Origin: Oceaniglobus roseus
GTDB lineage: Bacteria > Pseudomonadota > Alphaproteobacteria > Rhodobacterales > Rhodobacteraceae
Length of the DNA stretch: 64,000 bases
Direction of reading: 5' to 3'
NCBI RefSeq assembly: GCF_002869745.1
Contig: NZ_PNOS01000003.1
Location: 81,108 to 145,107 of the forward strand
In this document: positions 43,540 through 53,184 of the stretch, piece after piece
How positions within the stretch are numbered: position 1 is the stretch's first letter
Layout of the letters: each line of letters starts with the position of its first letter
Notes under the pieces: model-generated
Databases searched by the model: none
What the model was told of the DNA's origin: nothing
Seen by the model: only the letters and a program-made list of their open reading frames with translations
Program-made: the position numbers and the translations under genes

Positions 43540-44664
43540 TCAGCGTGAGGCGGCGCGGGCCTCGGCCAGGGCGCCGGGCAGGTGGGCGTCGAGCAGTTCC
43601 AGGTCCTCCGCCGTGCCGCAGCTGATGCGGATGCAGCGGTCCCCAGGCGCGGCGAAGGGCATCCGCACGAACAGGCCGCGGGCGATCAGCCCGTTCAGCA
43701 CCCGGCGGGCCAGCGCGCCGTCGCCGCCGCAGTCCACCGCGACGAAGTTGGTGGCCGAGGGCAGGGCCGCCAGCCCGTGCCGCCGGGCGATGGCGGCGAT
43801 GATCTCGCGGCTCTGCGCGATCTTCGCCACCGTGTCGCGCAGGTGCTCCGCATCGTCCAGCGCGGCGAGCGCACCGGCCTGGGCGATGCGGTTGACGCCG
43901 AAGTGGTTCCTGACCCGGTCGAAGGCGGCGATCAGGTCGGCCGGGCCGATGGCATAGCCGATCCGCGCCCCCGCCAGCCCGTAGGCCTTCGAGAAGGTGC
44001 GCATCCGGATCAGCCGCGGATCGGAGGGGTTCAGCGGCGGGATCGCCTGGGGCGGGGCGCAGTCGGAATAGGCCTCGTCCAGCACCAGCAGCGTCTCGGG
44101 CGGCAGGGCGCCGAGCATGGCCGACAGCGTCTCGGTGTCGTGGAAGCCGCCGAGGGGGTTGTCGGGATTGGCGAGGTAGAGGAGCTTTGCCCGGGTGTCG
44201 TGCGCCTTGCCGACCAGCGCCACGGGATCGGCGCGGTCGTCGAGGTAGGGCACCCTGTGCAGCGCCCCGCCGAAGCCGGTGACGTGGTAGTTGAAGGTCG
44301 GATAGGCGCCGTCGGACGTCACCACCGTGTCCCCCGGCCCCACGGTCAGGCGCACGAGGTGGCCGAGCAGCGCGTCGATCCCCTCGCCGACGACGATGTG
44401 CTCCGGGGCGATGCCGTGGTGGTCGGCGAGCGCCCGGCGCAGGTCGTGGTTCTCGGGGTCGCCGTACATCCAGGCGCCCTCGGCGGCCTCGGCCATGGCG
44501 GCGACGGCGCGGGGCGAGGGGCCGAAGACCGACTCGTTGGCGCCGAGACGGGCGGCGAAGCGCTTGCCCCGCTGCCGCTCCTGCGCCTCGGGTCCGACGA
44601 AGGGGACGGTGGCGGGCAGGGAGGCGGCGAGGGGTGTCAGGCGGTCGGGCATCGGCGTTCTCAT
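43540..44664 (-). CDS. HisC-like histidinol-phosphate aminotransferase
   Basis: A 374-residue fold-type I PLP enzyme. The PLP lysine is in TFSKAYGLAGARIGY; the LANPDNPLGG and DEAYSD blocks place it with histidinol-phosphate/aromatic aminotransferases (HisC family). No other histidine-biosynthetic gene is near, so it may act on another amino acid or be a second HisC. AGGGAA lies five bases before the ATG at 44664. Confidence 0.82.
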   Translation of the reverse strand: MRTPMPDRLTPLAASLPATVPFVGPEAQERQRGKRFAARLGANESVFGPSPRAVAAMAEAAEGAWMYGDPENHDLRRALADHHGIAPEHIVVGEGIDALLGHLVRLTVGPGDTVVTSDGAYPTFNYHVTGFGGALHRVPYLDDRADPVALVGKAHDTRAKLLYLANPDNPLGGFHDTETLSAMLGALPPETLLVLDEAYSDCAPPQAIPPLNPSDPRLIRMRTFSKAYGLAGARIGYAIGPADLIAAFDRVRNHFGVNRIAQAGALAALDDAEHLRDTVAKIAQSREIIAAIARRHGLAALPSATNFVAVDCGGDGALARRVLNGLIARGLFVRMPFAAPGDRCIRISCGTAEDLELLDAHLPGALAEARAASR

Positions 44665-44763
44665 CGGTTCCCTGTCGGTGCGATCCGCGCCTCCCTAGCA
44701 GGTTCCGCGGGGCCGGGACAGGGCGGGGTTTGCCTTGGCCCGCGTTGCGTGCAAGCTGGCGCC

Positions 44764-45642
44764 ATGGCAGTCTCGCGCGACAGGATCAGACGGTTGCTCG
44801 GCACGCCCGCCTGCCGGTTCGCGGAGGTGCGCGAGACCGGGCGCGCGGGCGACCTGCGGCACCTCGATTTCACGACCGGCGACGGCGCGACTGTGCCGGG
44901 GCTCTACCTGCCCGGGCGGGGCGAGGGGCATCCGGCTGTCCTCTACTGTCACGCCCACGGCAACCGCTACGACATCGGGATGCGGGAAATTTACGAAGGG
45001 CGGCCTGCGCTGCTGTCGCCCTGGCTCGGGCCCCTGCAGGCGGCGGGATACGCGGTGCTGTGCCTCGAGATGCCCTGTTTCGGCGCCCGCGCCGTGCCGG
45101 GCGAGCAGGCGTTGGCGAAGGCGCTGCTGTGGCGGGGGCGGACGCTGTTCGGGCAGATGCTGGCCGAGCAGGCGGCGGGGCTGTGCTGGCTGGCGGCGCA
45201 GCCGGGGTTGGACGGCGGGCGGATCGCGGCCATGGGGATCTCGATGGGCGGCACGCTTGCCTGGTGGCTCGCCGCGCTGGAGGAGAGGGTGGCGGCCGCG
45301 GCGTCGATGTGCTGCTTCGCCGACCTTGCCACGCTGGTCGAGAGCGGCGCCCACGACGGGCACGGGATCTACATGACCGTGCCGGGGCTGCTGGCCGAGA
45401 CCTCGACCGGGCGGCTTTCGGGCCTCGCGGCGCCGCGCCCGCTGCTGCATTGCGTCGGACTTGCCGACTGGAGCACGCCGCCGGACGCCTTCGCGCGGGC
45501 GCGCGGAGAATTGCTGGCCGTCTACGACGCGATTGACGCGCGGCGCCATCTGGCCTTCCATGCGGAGGAGGATCTCGGCCATGCCGAAAGCCCGGCGATG
45601 CGCGACAGGGTGCTGGCGTTCCTGGCCGCGGCCCTGGCCTGA
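44764..45642 (+). CDS. Alpha/beta hydrolase (dienelactone-hydrolase-like)
   Basis: A 292-residue cytosolic alpha/beta-hydrolase. The nucleophile elbow is GISMGG; an earlier PAVLYCHAHGNRYDIG block holds the oxyanion-hole strand, and a C-terminal His (in EDLGHAES) completes the triad. ATG 44764 starts a sensible N-terminus; the frame is open far upstream but runs antisense over the aminotransferase. It would cleave esters or acyl bonds; substrate unknown. Confidence 0.8.
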   Translation: MAVSRDRIRRLLGTPACRFAEVRETGRAGDLRHLDFTTGDGATVPGLYLPGRGEGHPAVLYCHAHGNRYDIGMREIYEGRPALLSPWLGPLQAAGYAVLCLEMPCFGARAVPGEQALAKALLWRGRTLFGQMLAEQAAGLCWLAAQPGLDGGRIAAMGISMGGTLAWWLAALEERVAAAASMCCFADLATLVESGAHDGHGIYMTVPGLLAETSTGRLSGLAAPRPLLHCVGLADWSTPPDAFARARGELLAVYDAIDARRHLAFHAEEDLGHAESPAMRDRVLAFLAAALA

Positions 45643-45692
45643 GCGTTTTCCGGCCCGGCGATTCACAGGGTCTTCATGCCGTCGTCGCAAAA

Positions 45693-45774
45693 TTGATACC
45701 CTATTGATACACTTGTTGACGGGGGTCGGAACTGCTGCGCAGTATCGCGGCAATGCTGGATCACACAGTATCAA
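45693..45774 (+). promoter_or_regulatory. TTGATAC repeats upstream of the carbohydrate ABC operon
   Basis: TTGATAC occurs directly repeated at 45693-45699 and 45704-45710 (11-base period) and inverted as GTATCAA at 45768-45774; a partial GTATC lies at 45742-45746. They surround TTGACG (45716-45721), a candidate -35. The pattern suggests binding of a regulator, roughly one helical turn apart, next to the promoter; no regulator gene adjoins the operon. Confidence 0.5.
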
Positions 45775-45788
45775 CTTCGGGAGGAACC

Positions 45789-47072
45789 ATGTCCTATCTG
45801 TCGAAACTGACGGCGCGCGGCGCGGTCTTCGGATCGGTGTCGCTGATGGCGCTGGGCGCGGGCGGGGCCGTTTCCGCCGCCGAGATCGACCTGATGTTCT
45901 CGGACGTCGACGGCAAGGCCGCGATCATCCAGGACTTCGCCGAGCGCTACATGAAGGAGCACCCGGACGTCACGATCAAGATGAACATCGTCGGCTATGA
46001 CGTTCTGCGCGAACAGCTTCCCGTGCAGCTGGAAGCCGGGACGGGGCCGGACATGGCGTTCAACACCAACCTCGGCGGGCTGCACCAGTACTACCTCGAC
46101 CTCACGCCCTACGTCGACCAGGCGGACTGGGAAGAGGGCTATGGCAACGTGCTGCCCTGGTACCGCGCGGGCAACGAGGGCGGCATCTACGGCTTCCAGA
46201 CCGAGCTGACGGTCACGGGCCCCTACGTCAACCTGACGATGTTCGAGGAGGCCGGCGTCGAGGTGCCGGGCGCCGGCGCGACCTGGGAGGAATGGGCCGA
46301 GGCCACGCGCCAGGTGCAGGACGCGACCGGCAGCTATGCCGGGATGGTGATGGACCGCTCGGGCCACCGTTTCGCCGGGCCGGCCATGTCCTACGGCGCG
46401 AAATATTTCGACGACCAGGGCCACATGATCGTCGACGACGGCTTCCGCACCTTCGCGCAGATGATGGTGGACTGGCACAAGGACGGGCTGATGCCCCCCG
46501 ACATCTGGCCGGCCGTCTCGGGCGGGAAATACGCCAACGGCAACGAGATGTTCTTCAACCAGGACACGCCGTTCTACATGTCCGGCAGCTGGAACATCGC
46601 CAATGTCGAGAGCAACGTGGGCGACAAGTTCGACTGGGCCGTGGCCAGCGTGCCCTGCGGCCCCGCGGGCTGCGGCGTGATGCCGGGCGGCACGGGGCTG
46701 GTCGGGTTCAAGGACACCGATGCGCCGGAGGCCGTGGCGGGCTTCATCGCATGGATGGGCGAGAAGGAGCAGGCGGCCGAGTGGTACGGGCGCACCTTCG
46801 CCATCCCCGCGCGCAAGGATCTCCAGGCCGAGGGCATCGACTATGCCCAGTACGGGGCCAGCCAGAAGGTGTCGGAAGGGCTGAACACCTTCGCCCAGAT
46901 GGCCCAGAAGGCCGCCGAGGAGACGCCGCAGGCCTATGAGCTGCAGGGCGATCCGAACAACTTCGCCATGTTCAACGCGACCGCGCAGTATGTCAGCGCG
47001 GTGATGAACGGCGAGCTGACCATGGACGAGGCCATGGAGAAGATGAAGGAAGAGCTGGCCAAGCTCTACTGA
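45789..47072 (+). CDS. Carbohydrate ABC transporter substrate-binding protein (SBP_bac_1)
   Basis: A 427-residue periplasmic protein with a signal peptide to about residue 29 (GAVSAAE). The mature part is an SBP_bac_1 fold like those for oligosaccharides, sugar alcohols or glycerol-phosphate, with PDMAFNTNLGG and PFYMSGSWNIAN blocks. GGGAGGA precedes the ATG by three to four bases. It is followed by two permeases, an ATPase and three Gfo/Idh/MocA dehydrogenases, suggesting a cyclitol or modified sugar. Exact ligand cannot be read. Confidence 0.88.
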   Translation: MSYLSKLTARGAVFGSVSLMALGAGGAVSAAEIDLMFSDVDGKAAIIQDFAERYMKEHPDVTIKMNIVGYDVLREQLPVQLEAGTGPDMAFNTNLGGLHQYYLDLTPYVDQADWEEGYGNVLPWYRAGNEGGIYGFQTELTVTGPYVNLTMFEEAGVEVPGAGATWEEWAEATRQVQDATGSYAGMVMDRSGHRFAGPAMSYGAKYFDDQGHMIVDDGFRTFAQMMVDWHKDGLMPPDIWPAVSGGKYANGNEMFFNQDTPFYMSGSWNIANVESNVGDKFDWAVASVPCGPAGCGVMPGGTGLVGFKDTDAPEAVAGFIAWMGEKEQAAEWYGRTFAIPARKDLQAEGIDYAQYGASQKVSEGLNTFAQMAQKAAEETPQAYELQGDPNNFAMFNATAQYVSAVMNGELTMDEAMEKMKEELAKLY

Positions 47073-47086
47073 GCCTTGACGAGGGC

Positions 47087-47144
47087 GCGGGAGGACATCC
47101 TCTCCCGCTCCTCCAAGACCGGGCGGGGGGACATCCGTCCCCCC
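47087..47144 (+). other. Two hairpins between the SBP and permease genes
   Basis: GCGGGAG/CTCCCGC (47087-47093 with 47102-47108) and GGGGGGAC-ATCC-GTCCCCCC (47125-47144) follow the binding-protein stop within the 111-base gap. Such hairpins commonly stabilise the binding-protein mRNA and limit read-through to the permease genes. Confidence 0.55.
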
Positions 47145-47183
47145 GTGCCCCCCTGACCCAGAGACCCTGCCGGAGTGCCCCTG

Positions 47184-48608
47184 ATGAGCGTCGCAGCCCT
47201 CGCGAGCCTTCTGATCGGCGTCCTGTGGATCGGCGGCGGCACCGTGTGGCTGCTGACGCGCCGCCGTTACCGGCTGGCGCAGGTTCCGAACTTCCTGATG
47301 GATCTCGTGGGCTTTCCGGTGGAACTGGCGCAGAGCCTGTTCGGCCGCACCGGCGTGCCCTACGCGCTGCTATTGCCCAACATGCTGATCTTCGGCTTCT
47401 TCACCTTCCTGCCGATGATCCTGAACTTCTACGTCTCCTTCACCGGCGGCTCGTCCATCCAGCTGTTCGACCGGCCCTGGGTGGGGGCCGCGAACTATGC
47501 CGCGATCTTCGATTGCGAGACCTATTTCAGCCCCAAGACCTGTTCGAACGAGGGCTACGATTTCTGGACCGGCATGTTCAACACGCTCTGGTTCGTGGTG
47601 GTGCAGGTGCCGATCCTCTGCGTCGTGGCGCTGGCGACGGCGCTGGTGGTGAACAAGAACATCGTCGGGCGCGGCTTCTGGCGGGCGATGTTCTTCTACC
47701 CGGTGATGCTGTCGCCGGTCGTGATCGCCAACATCTGGAACTGGGTGCTGCACCGCAAGGGCGCGCTGAACGCGGCGCTCGGCAGTTCGGCCGACGCGAT
47801 GAGCGCGATGGCCGGGATGACCGGCTTCGACCTGGTGGCGAGCGTCGTCTTCGCGATCCTGCTGATGGCGGCGTCCGAGCGGGCCATGCGGGCCTCGGAC
47901 AAGCCCTCGGTGGCCTGGACGGCGGTCTTCGGCCTCCTGTTCTGGGCGGTCTTCGCCTGGGCCAATCCGCTGGCGATCCTCGGCCTGCCCGGCAGCACCT
48001 GGGCGGGGCTGGCGCTGGCGGGGCTGCTGGTGTGGTTCGTCTCGACGGCGCATCCGAAGGCCCGCTGGGCGATCGTCGCCGCCTCGGTGCTGTCGATCCT
48101 GCTGCTGCTGACCGTGCAGTTCGACGCGGTGTTCGACTTCGGCCGGGTGCGCCCGGTCAACTGGCTGGTGACGCCGAACACCGGCTGGCCGTTCTTCTGG
48201 CTGGTCTTCGTCTTCTGCTGGAGCCACATGGGCTTTTACATGCTGATCCTGCTGGCCGGGCTGCAGGCGATCCCGAAGGACCTCTACGAGGCGGCGAAGA
48301 TGGACGCGACGAGCCCCGCGCGCGCCTTCTTCCGCATCACCCTGCCGCTGGTCACGCCGACGCTGACCGTGGTGCTGGTGCTGTCGCTGATCCGCAGCTT
48401 CCAGATCTTCGACGAGGTGTGGCTTCTGACCGGGGGCGGGCCGGGGCGCGAGACCTTCATGATCGTGCAGAACATCTACGAGACCGCCTTCACCGGCGAC
48501 CGGCCTGAATACGGCGAGGCGGCGGCGGGGTCGGTGCTGATGGCGGTGGTGATCGCCGTCTTCACCTTCTTCCAGCTCTTCATTACCCGCCGGCAGTCGG
48601 AGTTCTGA
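47184..48608 (+). CDS. Carbohydrate ABC transporter permease 1, enlarged
   Basis: A 474-residue MalF/UgpA-type permease. The C-terminal EAA loop (ALQAIPKDLYEAAKMD-type block) is normal, but between the NAALGSS block and NWLVTPNTGW about 130 residues with four extra hydrophobic segments are inserted, and there is an N-terminal extension with another helix. Typical members have about 290-330 residues. GGAG eight bases before ATG 47184 makes it preferable to GTG 47175. It should form a heterodimer with the next gene product. Confidence 0.85.
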   Translation: MSVAALASLLIGVLWIGGGTVWLLTRRRYRLAQVPNFLMDLVGFPVELAQSLFGRTGVPYALLLPNMLIFGFFTFLPMILNFYVSFTGGSSIQLFDRPWVGAANYAAIFDCETYFSPKTCSNEGYDFWTGMFNTLWFVVVQVPILCVVALATALVVNKNIVGRGFWRAMFFYPVMLSPVVIANIWNWVLHRKGALNAALGSSADAMSAMAGMTGFDLVASVVFAILLMAASERAMRASDKPSVAWTAVFGLLFWAVFAWANPLAILGLPGSTWAGLALAGLLVWFVSTAHPKARWAIVAASVLSILLLLTVQFDAVFDFGRVRPVNWLVTPNTGWPFFWLVFVFCWSHMGFYMLILLAGLQAIPKDLYEAAKMDATSPARAFFRITLPLVTPTLTVVLVLSLIRSFQIFDEVWLLTGGGPGRETFMIVQNIYETAFTGDRPEYGEAAAGSVLMAVVIAVFTFFQLFITRRQSEF

Positions 48609-48609
48609 A

Positions 48610-49689
48610 ATGGGCATCGCGACCTTCCTGACCCGCACCAAGGGATCGGCCGACAGGGCCGACCGGATCGGCGCGGCGGATATCCTGGCCTATGGCTATC
48701 TCGTGCTCGGGGTGCTGATCATCCTCGTGCCGGTGCTCTGGACCTTCGTGTCGTCGCTGAAGGACGAACGGGCGATCGACAGCTTCGACACCCGCATCCT
48801 GCCGATGACACAGGTCGAGGCCGACGTGCCGGGGCAGGGGGTGAAGCCGGTCTGGACCTATACCGCGCCGGACGGGAGCGAGCGGGACGTGGTGAAGGCG
48901 GGGCCGACGCGGGCCGAGACGGAGGTGGTGGCGCTGGACGATCCCGAGACGGTGCTGACCGTCCCCCGCACGTCGCTGGAGGCGAACGAGGAGATCCGGG
49001 TGGCGACGGAGAACTACCTCGACCCGATCCTGAAGCGGAACGGGCAGACGAACTTCACCTTCCTGACCTACCTGTTCAACTCGGTCTTCGTGACGGTGAT
49101 GGCGACGCTGATCACGCTGGTGATCAACGCCATGGCCGCCTTCGCCCTGTCGAAGTACCGCTTCCGCGGGCGGCTGACCTTCACCATCCTGATCATCGCG
49201 ACGCTCCTGATCCCGTCCTCGATCATCCTCGTGTCGCTGTTCTTCGTGGTCTGGTCCTTCGGCATCTTCGGCTCTCTCTGGGGGGTGATCATCCCCGCCG
49301 CCGCGACGCCGACCGGGGTGTTCCTGCTCCGCCAGTACATGCTGACGATCCCCGACGAGCTCTTGGAAGCGGCGCGGATGGACGCGGCGAGCGAGTGGCG
49401 GATCTTCTGGCGGATCGTCATGCCCCTGTCGCTGCCCGCGCTCTCGGTGCTGGCGATCCTGTCGGTGATCTGGCGTTGGAACGATTTCCTGTGGCCGCTG
49501 ATCGTGCTGATCTCGGACCCCTCGAAGCATACGCTGCAGATCGGGCTGACCACCTTCTCGGGCGAGTTCGACAGCAACTTCAACTACATACTTGCGATGA
49601 CGGTGGTGTCGCTGGTGCCGATCACGCTGGTGTTCGTGTGGCTCCAGCGGTTCATCACCACGGGCATCGCGACGACGGGACTGAAGTGA
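48610..49689 (+). CDS. Carbohydrate ABC transporter permease 2, enlarged
   Basis: A 359-residue MalG/UgpE-type permease with the EAA loop DELLEAARMDAASEWRIFWRI. Between the first and second membrane helix lies an unusually long periplasmic segment (about residues 55-150) that is rich in charged and beta-prone sequence (VWTYTAPDGSERDVVKAG). Family members usually have about 280 residues. It starts one base after the permease 1 stop, so the two are coupled. Together with the enlarged partner this suggests a modified docking surface for the binding protein. Confidence 0.87.
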   Translation: MGIATFLTRTKGSADRADRIGAADILAYGYLVLGVLIILVPVLWTFVSSLKDERAIDSFDTRILPMTQVEADVPGQGVKPVWTYTAPDGSERDVVKAGPTRAETEVVALDDPETVLTVPRTSLEANEEIRVATENYLDPILKRNGQTNFTFLTYLFNSVFVTVMATLITLVINAMAAFALSKYRFRGRLTFTILIIATLLIPSSIILVSLFFVVWSFGIFGSLWGVIIPAAATPTGVFLLRQYMLTIPDELLEAARMDAASEWRIFWRIVMPLSLPALSVLAILSVIWRWNDFLWPLIVLISDPSKHTLQIGLTTFSGEFDSNFNYILAMTVVSLVPITLVFVWLQRFITTGIATTGLK

Positions 49690-49809
49690 TGGGGGGTGTC
49701 CCTTCCGAGGTTGTTCCTTCGACGCTCCAGATTGCGGGACATGAGGACATGGATAAGCGCTGGCCACCCCGGTGTTGCGTCCCAAAGCGCACCGCTTACC
49801 CTCTGTCAG

Positions 49810-49956
49810 GCCCGGCGGCAACGCCGGGCCGCGCCCGACCCTCCCCCCGGGAGGGCGCATTGGCGATGTCATTCGCAGCAGGAGCGTCCTCAATGCTTCG
49901 AGGCACTCGCTCCGCTCAGACGTTTCAAAGCGCCCTCCCAGGGTCGGGCGCGGCCC
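49810..49956 (+). repeat. Two-hairpin intergenic element, copy 3 (long-loop form)
   Basis: Hairpin 1 GCCCGGCG-GCAA-CGCCGGGC (49810-49829) is identical to copy 1. Then GGGCCGCGCCCGACCCT (49826-49842) pairs with AGGGTCGGGCGCGGCCC (49940-49956), 17 bp perfect, and inside it GGGAGGGCGC (49849-49858) pairs with GCGCCCTCCC (49930-49939). A 71-base loop replaces CTTCT. It lies in the 382-base gap between permease 2 and the ATPase; the rest of the gap shows nothing recognisable. Confidence 0.8.
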
Positions 49957-50071
49957 TCGGCATCCCTGACCCGCGTTCCGCTCAATATCGGTACGCCGAT
50001 CCACGCGTGTCGACCCGTGCCGCCAGGGTATCGACGTCGGCTGCAACGACATTCCCACAGGCTCCCCTCCC

Positions 50072-51159
<1,088 letters not shown>

Positions 51160-51163
<4 letters not shown>

Positions 51164-52182
51164 CCGCCCGCGTTGCCCTGATCGGGCTCGGCATGGTGGC
51201 GAAGACCTATGTCGACGCCATCGCCAACCTGCCCGATGTGGAGCTTGCCGGCGTCTACGCCCGCAGCGAGGCGGCCAGGCTCGGTTTCCTGGAGCGCCAC
51301 GCGCTTGACGCCAGAAGCTACGATTCGGTCGAGGAGATCGCGGCGGACCCGAAGATCGACTTCGCCATCCTCGCCACGCCGCCCGACGCACGGACGGGAA
51401 TCGTCGATACCCTGGCCGAGGCCAACGTGCCGATCCTGATGGAAAAGCCGGTGGAGCGGACGCTGGAGGCCGCCCGCAGGCTGGTCGAGACCTGCGAGTT
51501 CGCCGGGATCCCCCTTGGCATCATGCTGCAACACCGCGCCCGGCCCGTCGTGGCAGAGCTCAGGCATCACCTCGACCGCCTCGGCGCGCTGAGGATGGTC
51601 GAGGTGCAGGTGCCCTGGTGGCGGTCGCAATCCTATTACGACGCGCCGGGGCGGGGCACCTACGGGCGCGACGGCGGCGGGGTGCTGATCTCGCAGGCGA
51701 TCCACACGCTGGACCTGATGCTGTCGCTGACCGGGCCTGTCGCCGAGGTCACGGCGCTGACGGCGACAACCGGGTTCCACCGGATGGAGGCCGAAGATTT
51801 CGTGGCCGCGGGGCTGCGCTTCGCCAACGGCGCGGTCGGCACGCTGACCGCCACCACGGCGAGCTTCCCGGGACGGGGCGAAAGCATCGTGCTGCACGGC
51901 GCCGCGGCCTCGGCCCGGCTGGAAAGCGGCACGCTGGTGCTGGACGGGCAGGACGGCAGCCACGAGGAGTTCGGCGCGGCGGGCACCTCCGGCGCGGGGG
52001 CCGATCCGATGGCCTTCACCTCGGACTGGCACGGCACCGTGATCGCCGATTTCGCGGCGGCGCTGCGCGAGGGCCGCGCGCCGATGGTGACGGGGCGCAT
52101 GGCGCTGGACGTGCATGCCCTGATCGCGGCGCTGGAAGCGTCGGGGCGGGCGGGAAAGACGGTGAAGGTGGAGCGGGACTGA
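51160..52182 (+). CDS. Gfo/Idh/MocA family oxidoreductase 1
   Basis: A 340-residue NAD(P)-dependent dehydrogenase: Rossmann motif GLGMVAKTYVDA near 8-19, the LMEKPVERT catalytic Lys-Pro block, and a C-terminal alpha/beta domain. Family members oxidise inositol isomers, hexoses or sugar acids at one ring carbon. It overlaps the ATPase stop by ATGA and ends three bases before the next dehydrogenase, so import and oxidation are made together. Confidence 0.87.
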
Positions 52183-52185
52183 GCG

Positions 52186-53184
52186 ATGGCATTCAAACTG
52201 GGCGTTCTGGGCATCGACCACGGGCACATCTTCGGGATGCTGTCGAACATGCTGGCGCAGGGCTGCACCTGCACCCACTGGTGGAGCGACGGCCCGGCGG
52301 TGACCGAGGCGAAGTTCCGCGAGACCTTCGGGCTGGAGCGGGTGGCGGACCGCCGCCGCATCCTCGACGACCCCGAGGTGGCGATGGTCCTGATCTCGGC
52401 CGTGCCCGCCGACCGCGCCGCGCTCGCCATCGAGGCGATGGAGGCCGGGAAGGACGTGATGGTCGACAAGCCCGGCTGCACGACTTCGGAACAGCTGGCG
52501 GCGCTGCGCGAGGTGCAGGCGCGCACGGGGCGGATCTGGACCGTCAACTTCTCGGAACGCTTCGAGGTCGCGGCGGTGGCGAAGGCCGAGGAGCTGGTGC
52601 GGGCGGGCGCCATCGGGCGGGTGGTGCAGACGGTGGGGCTGGGGCCGCACAAGCAGAACCTCAGGACCCGGCCCGACTGGTTCTTCGTGACCGAGCGGTT
52701 CGGCGGGATCCTCTGCGACATCGGCAGCCACCAGATCGACCAGTTCCTGCACTTCACCGGCTCCGACACGGCCGAGGTGGTGCATGCGCTGGTCGAGAAC
52801 ACGACGATGCCGGACCATCCGGGCTTCCAGGATTTCGGCGAGATGGTGCTGAAATCGGATCGCGGCCACGGCTATGTCCGCGTCGACTGGTTCACCCCTG
52901 ACGGCCTGCCGACATGGGGCGACGGGCGGCTGTTCCTGCAGGGGACGGAAGGGCAGATCGAGCTCAGGAAATACACCGACATCGGCCAGCCGCACCGCAC
53001 CGGCAACCTCTACCTCGTGAACGGGGAGGAGAACGTGCGCATCGACTGTTCCGACATGCCGCTGCCCTACTTCCCGCGGCTGGTGGCGGACGTGCAGGAC
53101 CGCACCGAGACGGCGGTGGGACAGGCGCATACCTTCACCACCATGGAACTGGCGATCCGGGCGCAGCAGATGGCGACGACATGA
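52186..53184 (+). CDS. Gfo/Idh/MocA family oxidoreductase 2
   Basis: A 332-residue member of the same family, with a variant N-terminal motif (VLGIDHGHIFGM) and MVDKPGCTT in place of the usual EKP. The C-terminal domain is typical. It is part of a three-gene set with different sequence types, not recent duplicates. Its stop overlaps the next gene (ATGA). Confidence 0.85.
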   Translation: MAFKLGVLGIDHGHIFGMLSNMLAQGCTCTHWWSDGPAVTEAKFRETFGLERVADRRRILDDPEVAMVLISAVPADRAALAIEAMEAGKDVMVDKPGCTTSEQLAALREVQARTGRIWTVNFSERFEVAAVAKAEELVRAGAIGRVVQTVGLGPHKQNLRTRPDWFFVTERFGGILCDIGSHQIDQFLHFTGSDTAEVVHALVENTTMPDHPGFQDFGEMVLKSDRGHGYVRVDWFTPDGLPTWGDGRLFLQGTEGQIELRKYTDIGQPHRTGNLYLVNGEENVRIDCSDMPLPYFPRLVADVQDRTETAVGQAHTFTTMELAIRAQQMATT

